Source of the DNA: Robertmurraya sp047302285
GTDB lineage: Bacteria > Bacillota > Bacilli > Bacillales > Cytobacillaceae
Direction of reading: 5' to 3'
NCBI RefSeq assembly: GCF_047302285.1
Contig: NZ_CP154845.1
Location: 3,286,001-3,350,000 of the forward strand
Length of the DNA stretch: 64,000 nt
Shown here piece by piece: positions 61,555 to 64,000 of this stretch. Positions within the stretch are counted from its first letter, which is position 1. The number at the start of each line of letters is the position of its first letter. A program made the translations under genes and the position numbers. The notes under the pieces were generated by a model. It saw only the letters and a list, made by a program, of their open reading frames with translations. It was not told where the DNA came from and did not search any database.

Positions 61555-61592
61555 TCGCCGGCAACGTCCTACTCTCACAAGGGGACAGCCCT
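61555..61592 (-). pseudogene. 5S rRNA 3'-end relic
   Basis: The minus strand reads GGGCTGTCCCC, then TGTGAGAGTAGGACGTTGCC, the conserved last 40 or so bases of a Bacillus 5S rRNA. The first about 75 bases are missing; instead the DUF4015 gene ends 4 bp away. It is a remnant of an rRNA operon end. Confidence 0.8.
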
Positions 61593-61596
61593 GATT

Positions 61597-62802
61597 TCAA
61601 CTATTTGGTGTGTAATCTACATTTTCGCTATAACTATTCCCTGCATTCCATAACAGGAACTCCGTTATCCCTTGGTCATTTAAAGCCTTAATCTGAGCTT
61701 CAACCTCAGCCTTTCCGTATTTCTTATAATTCCCTTTTCCTAACCAAGTTGCTGTAAAATCTTGAAGCCACGGTCTAGATATCGGTGGATTTTCAACCTT
61801 AGAAAGAATATTAGATTCCACCTTCGCATATTCAGATACTAGTTTATATGGTTCTAAATCAGGCTTACTAATACCAAAATACGCAGTCCAATGGCTTGGA
61901 TAAATCATTGATGAAATAACGTCAATATGTTCAACAATTTTAGAAAAGTTTTGTCCAATTCCCGGTGCCTCTGGCAATGTAGCGGTGTAACCAAATATAT
62001 CAACGGACACTCTTACTCCATATGGCTCAAGTTTTTCTTTTGCATAGGCGACAAAATCAGTTACCGCTTGTACTCGTTTTTGCGTATTATCAAGATCTAA
62101 CTTTTCATAATCTCCTATTGAATACTTCAATGATTTATCTCTCGTTTCAAATCCTTCAGGGAAACGCACATAATCAAATTGGATTTCTTGGAAGCCCATT
62201 TTTGCTGCTTCGATAGCAATTCCCACATTATAATCCCATACTTCTTTTAAAAATGGATTAACAAAGGATTCACCACGTCCGTTCGTCCACACCTCAGAGC
62301 CTTTTCTGAAAGATAACTCTGGCTTTTCCTTTGCTAAAGCTGTGTCTTTGAAGACGACAATGCGAGCAATCGGATAAACCTGCTTTTCCTCCAATGTTTT
62401 AAGCATTTGCATTGGGTTTTTAATATAGGGTTTTCCTATTTTTTTATAAGATGATGAATCATCTGGAATATAGGTAAGATGTCCCCAGTCATCCTTTATA
62501 TCGATCACCATTGAGTTCAAATCGGTTTGTTCAGTAAGATTCACCAATTGATTAAATTTTTCGCCCCCAGCAGAATGACCAGTCACATAAATGCCTCTGA
62601 CCGCATCTGGATACTCAAAATGGTAACCACTGTCGAATTCGAAGCGTTTCATTTGCTCAGGTAAATTTTTCACTAACGACACATGTTCGCGCATAGATTG
62701 ATACTTTGGAACATGCTCAATTTTCTCTTTTGCCATTGGACCACTACTTCCAATAAAAAAGACAAATACGGTTAAAACAAAAATAGTACGAAGAAATTTC
62801 AT
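61597..62802 (-). CDS. Putative glycoside hydrolase, DUF4015 family
   Basis: A 401-aa exported protein. The N-terminus is a signal peptide (FLRTIFVLTVFVFFIGSS), followed by the GHL10/DUF4015 TIM-barrel: VRGIYVTGHSAGG, DIKDDWGHLTYIPDD, GFQEIQFDYVRFPEG, VSVDIFGYT and MIYPSHW. Conserved acids in FDYVRFPEG are likely catalytic. The target is probably a cell-wall or secreted polysaccharide. The C-terminal codons run straight into a 5S rRNA relic, so the last few residues could be altered. Confidence 0.9.
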   Translation of the reverse strand: MKFLRTIFVLTVFVFFIGSSGPMAKEKIEHVPKYQSMREHVSLVKNLPEQMKRFEFDSGYHFEYPDAVRGIYVTGHSAGGEKFNQLVNLTEQTDLNSMVIDIKDDWGHLTYIPDDSSSYKKIGKPYIKNPMQMLKTLEEKQVYPIARIVVFKDTALAKEKPELSFRKGSEVWTNGRGESFVNPFLKEVWDYNVGIAIEAAKMGFQEIQFDYVRFPEGFETRDKSLKYSIGDYEKLDLDNTQKRVQAVTDFVAYAKEKLEPYGVRVSVDIFGYTATLPEAPGIGQNFSKIVEHIDVISSMIYPSHWTAYFGISKPDLEPYKLVSEYAKVESNILSKVENPPISRPWLQDFTATWLGKGNYKKYGKAEVEAQIKALNDQGITEFLLWNAGNSYSENVDYTPNS

Positions 62803-63136
62803 TATTATCCCCTTTTCCTCGCTGACTTTGTCGTAAAGTTAGGAGTTCTCATTCTATTCTTATTTTACCGCTTTTCTTGGACTAGATCATCTGACTTTTT
62901 TCATTTTTGTATATTTTTCGAACAGAATGGACACTCTCTAAGAGCTAAATAACTCACTTAACGGCTTAAAAAGTGGGATTGCTTACATTCTTATTTTAAG
63001 TAAAATCAAGTCATTTTAACGTGGTTGTTTTCCCTTCGATTGTTTGTTTTTGTCAAATTGCAGAAAAATATTGCTTTCCACTCTATCCGTTTACTATTAA
63101 AAGGTGGAATCAACTTACACCATTTTTCCATGTAAT
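62803..63136. other. Intergenic region; no gene seen
   Basis: About 330 bp upstream of the DUF4015 gene without a supported ORF. It must hold that gene's promoter; no clear -35/-10 pair stands out. Confidence 0.35.
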
Positions 63137-63170
63137 AAAAAACGATCTCAAATAGTTGAGATCGTTTTTT
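63137..63170. terminator. Terminator of the oppF-type gene
   Basis: AAAAAACGATCTCAA and TTGAGATCGTTTTTT form a perfect 15-bp stem with a 4-nt loop, next to the stop codon. Confidence 0.92.
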
Positions 63171-63171
63171 A

Positions 63172-64000
63172 TTAATTAGCATATTGAGCTTTGTATTGTT
63201 CAAATTCCTTTAATGAACATTGGACAAAGTGCCCAGGCTTCACTTCACGGAATTGGACGTCATCTTGTTCTGTATATTGATGAACTTTCGGATTATAGGT
63301 TTTACGCTTACGGTTACGTTCATAATTCGGATCTGGTAATGGAATCGCAGACAATAACGATTGTGTATAAGGGTGAATCGGGTTGTTATATAGATCATTT
63401 GCTGGAGCTAACTCCACCAATTTACCAAAATACATAACCCCAATTCGATCGCTAATGTATTTTACCATTGACAGATCGTGTGCAATAAATAAATACGTTA
63501 ACCCTTTTTCCTTTTGGAGCTTTCTCATTAGATTGACAACTTGCGCTTGAATCGATACATCAAGGGCAGAAATCGGCTCATCAGCAATAATGAATTCCGG
63601 TTCTACTGCAAGGGCACGAGCAATACCGATACGTTGTCTTTGACCACCTGAGAATTCATGCGGGTATCGATTTGCATGCTCCTTATTCAAACCAACTGTT
63701 TCTAATAATTCCACTACACGGTTCATGCGTTCCTCTTTTGTTTTTGCAAGTCCATGAATATCAATACCTTCCGCAATGATATCAGATACCTTCATTCTCG
63801 GATTTAAAGAGGCTTGTGGATCTTGGAAAATCATTTGCATATTACGGTTGAATTCCTTCAACTCTGCTTTTGACTTTTTCCCATGAACATTCACTCCGTT
63901 GAAAATAACTTCTCCATCAGTCGCATCATACAGACGAATAATCGTTCTACCTGTAGTCGATTTTCCACAACCGGACTCTCCAACTAAGCCTAATGTTTCA
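63172..64000 (-). CDS. oppF: Oligopeptide ABC transporter ATPase OppF-like (5' end cut by window edge)
   Basis: The C-terminal 276 codons of a peptide-importer ATPase. The frame stays open to base 64000 and includes Walker A GESGCGKST, the Q-loop IFQDPQASLNP, signature FSGGQRQRIGIARAL, Walker B FIIADEPISALDV and the H-loop AHDLSMV. The C-terminal oligo_HPY region ends HFVQCSLKEFEQY. The position after spx/yjbC matches the B. subtilis opp operon, whose last gene is oppF. It differs from the OppF-like protein at 8.4 kb. Confidence 0.93.
   Translation of the reverse strand, partial: ETLGLVGESGCGKSTTGRTIIRLYDATDGEVIFNGVNVHGKKSKAELKEFNRNMQMIFQDPQASLNPRMKVSDIIAEGIDIHGLAKTKEERMNRVVELLETVGLNKEHANRYPHEFSGGQRQRIGIARALAVEPEFIIADEPISALDVSIQAQVVNLMRKLQKEKGLTYLFIAHDLSMVKYISDRIGVMYFGKLVELAPANDLYNNPIHPYTQSLLSAIPLPDPNYERNRKRKTYNPKVHQYTEQDDVQFREVKPGHFVQCSLKEFEQYKAQYAN

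Noticed and set aside
63006..63203. A 65-codon minus-strand frame
   Set aside because: It runs through the oppF-type terminator and stop region, and has no ribosome site or recognisable domain.

Overview
The window is chromosomal DNA of a low-GC, endospore-forming member of the Bacillaceae. The evidence is sporulation, germination and coat genes (spoVAC/D/E, spoVIF, cotZ, cotO, a gerA-type operon, a YjcZ-type protein), together with the Firmicutes stress genes mecA, spxA, spxH and coiA and Bacillus-type PerR and FapR operators. From about 32 kb to 61 kb the gene order follows, in inverted orientation, the B. subtilis yjcH-yjcG-yjcF-yjcD-spoVIF-yjcA-cotZ-cotO-fabI-yjbQ-prpE-yjbO-nadF-yjbM-yjbL-yjbK-yjbJ-yjbI-spxH-pepF-coiA-mecA-spxA-yjbC-opp block. 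The species cannot be named from this alone.

Region by region. (1) 0-4 kb: a cut SDR dehydrogenase, a Gfo/Idh/MocA oxidoreductase, and ahpC-ahpF behind a promoter with two PerR-like boxes. (2) 4.3-16.1 kb: an 11.7 kb minus-strand catabolic unit with a GntR/UTRA regulator, M20 peptidase, five-gene Opp-type ABC importer and five redox proteins (two DAO-family flavoproteins, an FAD/NAD(P) subunit, a ferredoxin-like [2Fe-2S] subunit and a BFD-like [2Fe-2S] subunit). It probably imports, cleaves and oxidises a peptide-like or N-substituted amino acid. (3) 16.4-19.3 kb: a decaying redox locus holding the most unusual content. It has a HesB/IscA-like gene with an in-frame TGA at the conserved Cys position and a small membrane-protein gene with two in-frame TGAs. 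Each of the three TGAs is followed 23-26 nt later by a hairpin whose loop starts UGG. They flank a thioredoxin-like gene and lie near a broken csoR-type repressor with TACCC-N4-GGGTA operators, a molybdopterin oxidoreductase remnant, an hxlR fragment and a REP-like palindrome. I read this as a selenoprotein locus, intact or relic. (4) 19.6-27.7 kb: an M3 peptidase, then a 6.1 kb stretch bounded by tRNA-Val(GAC) and a direct repeat of its 3' end, holding a retropepsin-like pair, a nudix gene, a broken histidine phosphatase gene and a germinant-receptor operon.

(5) 27.8-31.8 kb: a small WYL-like gene with LexA-like boxes, and a TAXI-type TRAP transporter with its DUF1850 partner. (6) 32-46 kb: yjcH/G/F, a DUF421 protein, the helicase yjcD, sporulation and coat genes, fabI with a FapR box, and a CPA2 antiporter. 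(7) 46-61 kb: prpE, an RluD-type pseudouridine synthase, NAD kinase, the small alarmone synthetase, a CYTH enzyme, a lytic transglycosylase, truncated haemoglobin, SpxH, PepF, CoiA, cardiolipin synthase, MecA, Spx and YjbC. Spx, its ClpXP adaptor SpxH and the ClpC adaptor MecA form a thiol-stress and competence control neighbourhood. (8) 61-64 kb: an array of 53-bp tandem palindromic repeats, a 5S rRNA 3'-end relic with a terminator, a DUF4015 putative glycoside hydrolase, and an oppF-type ATPase gene cut by the window edge.

Limits: all calls rest on reading the sequence and on knowledge of the families. No homology search or structure calculation was run.
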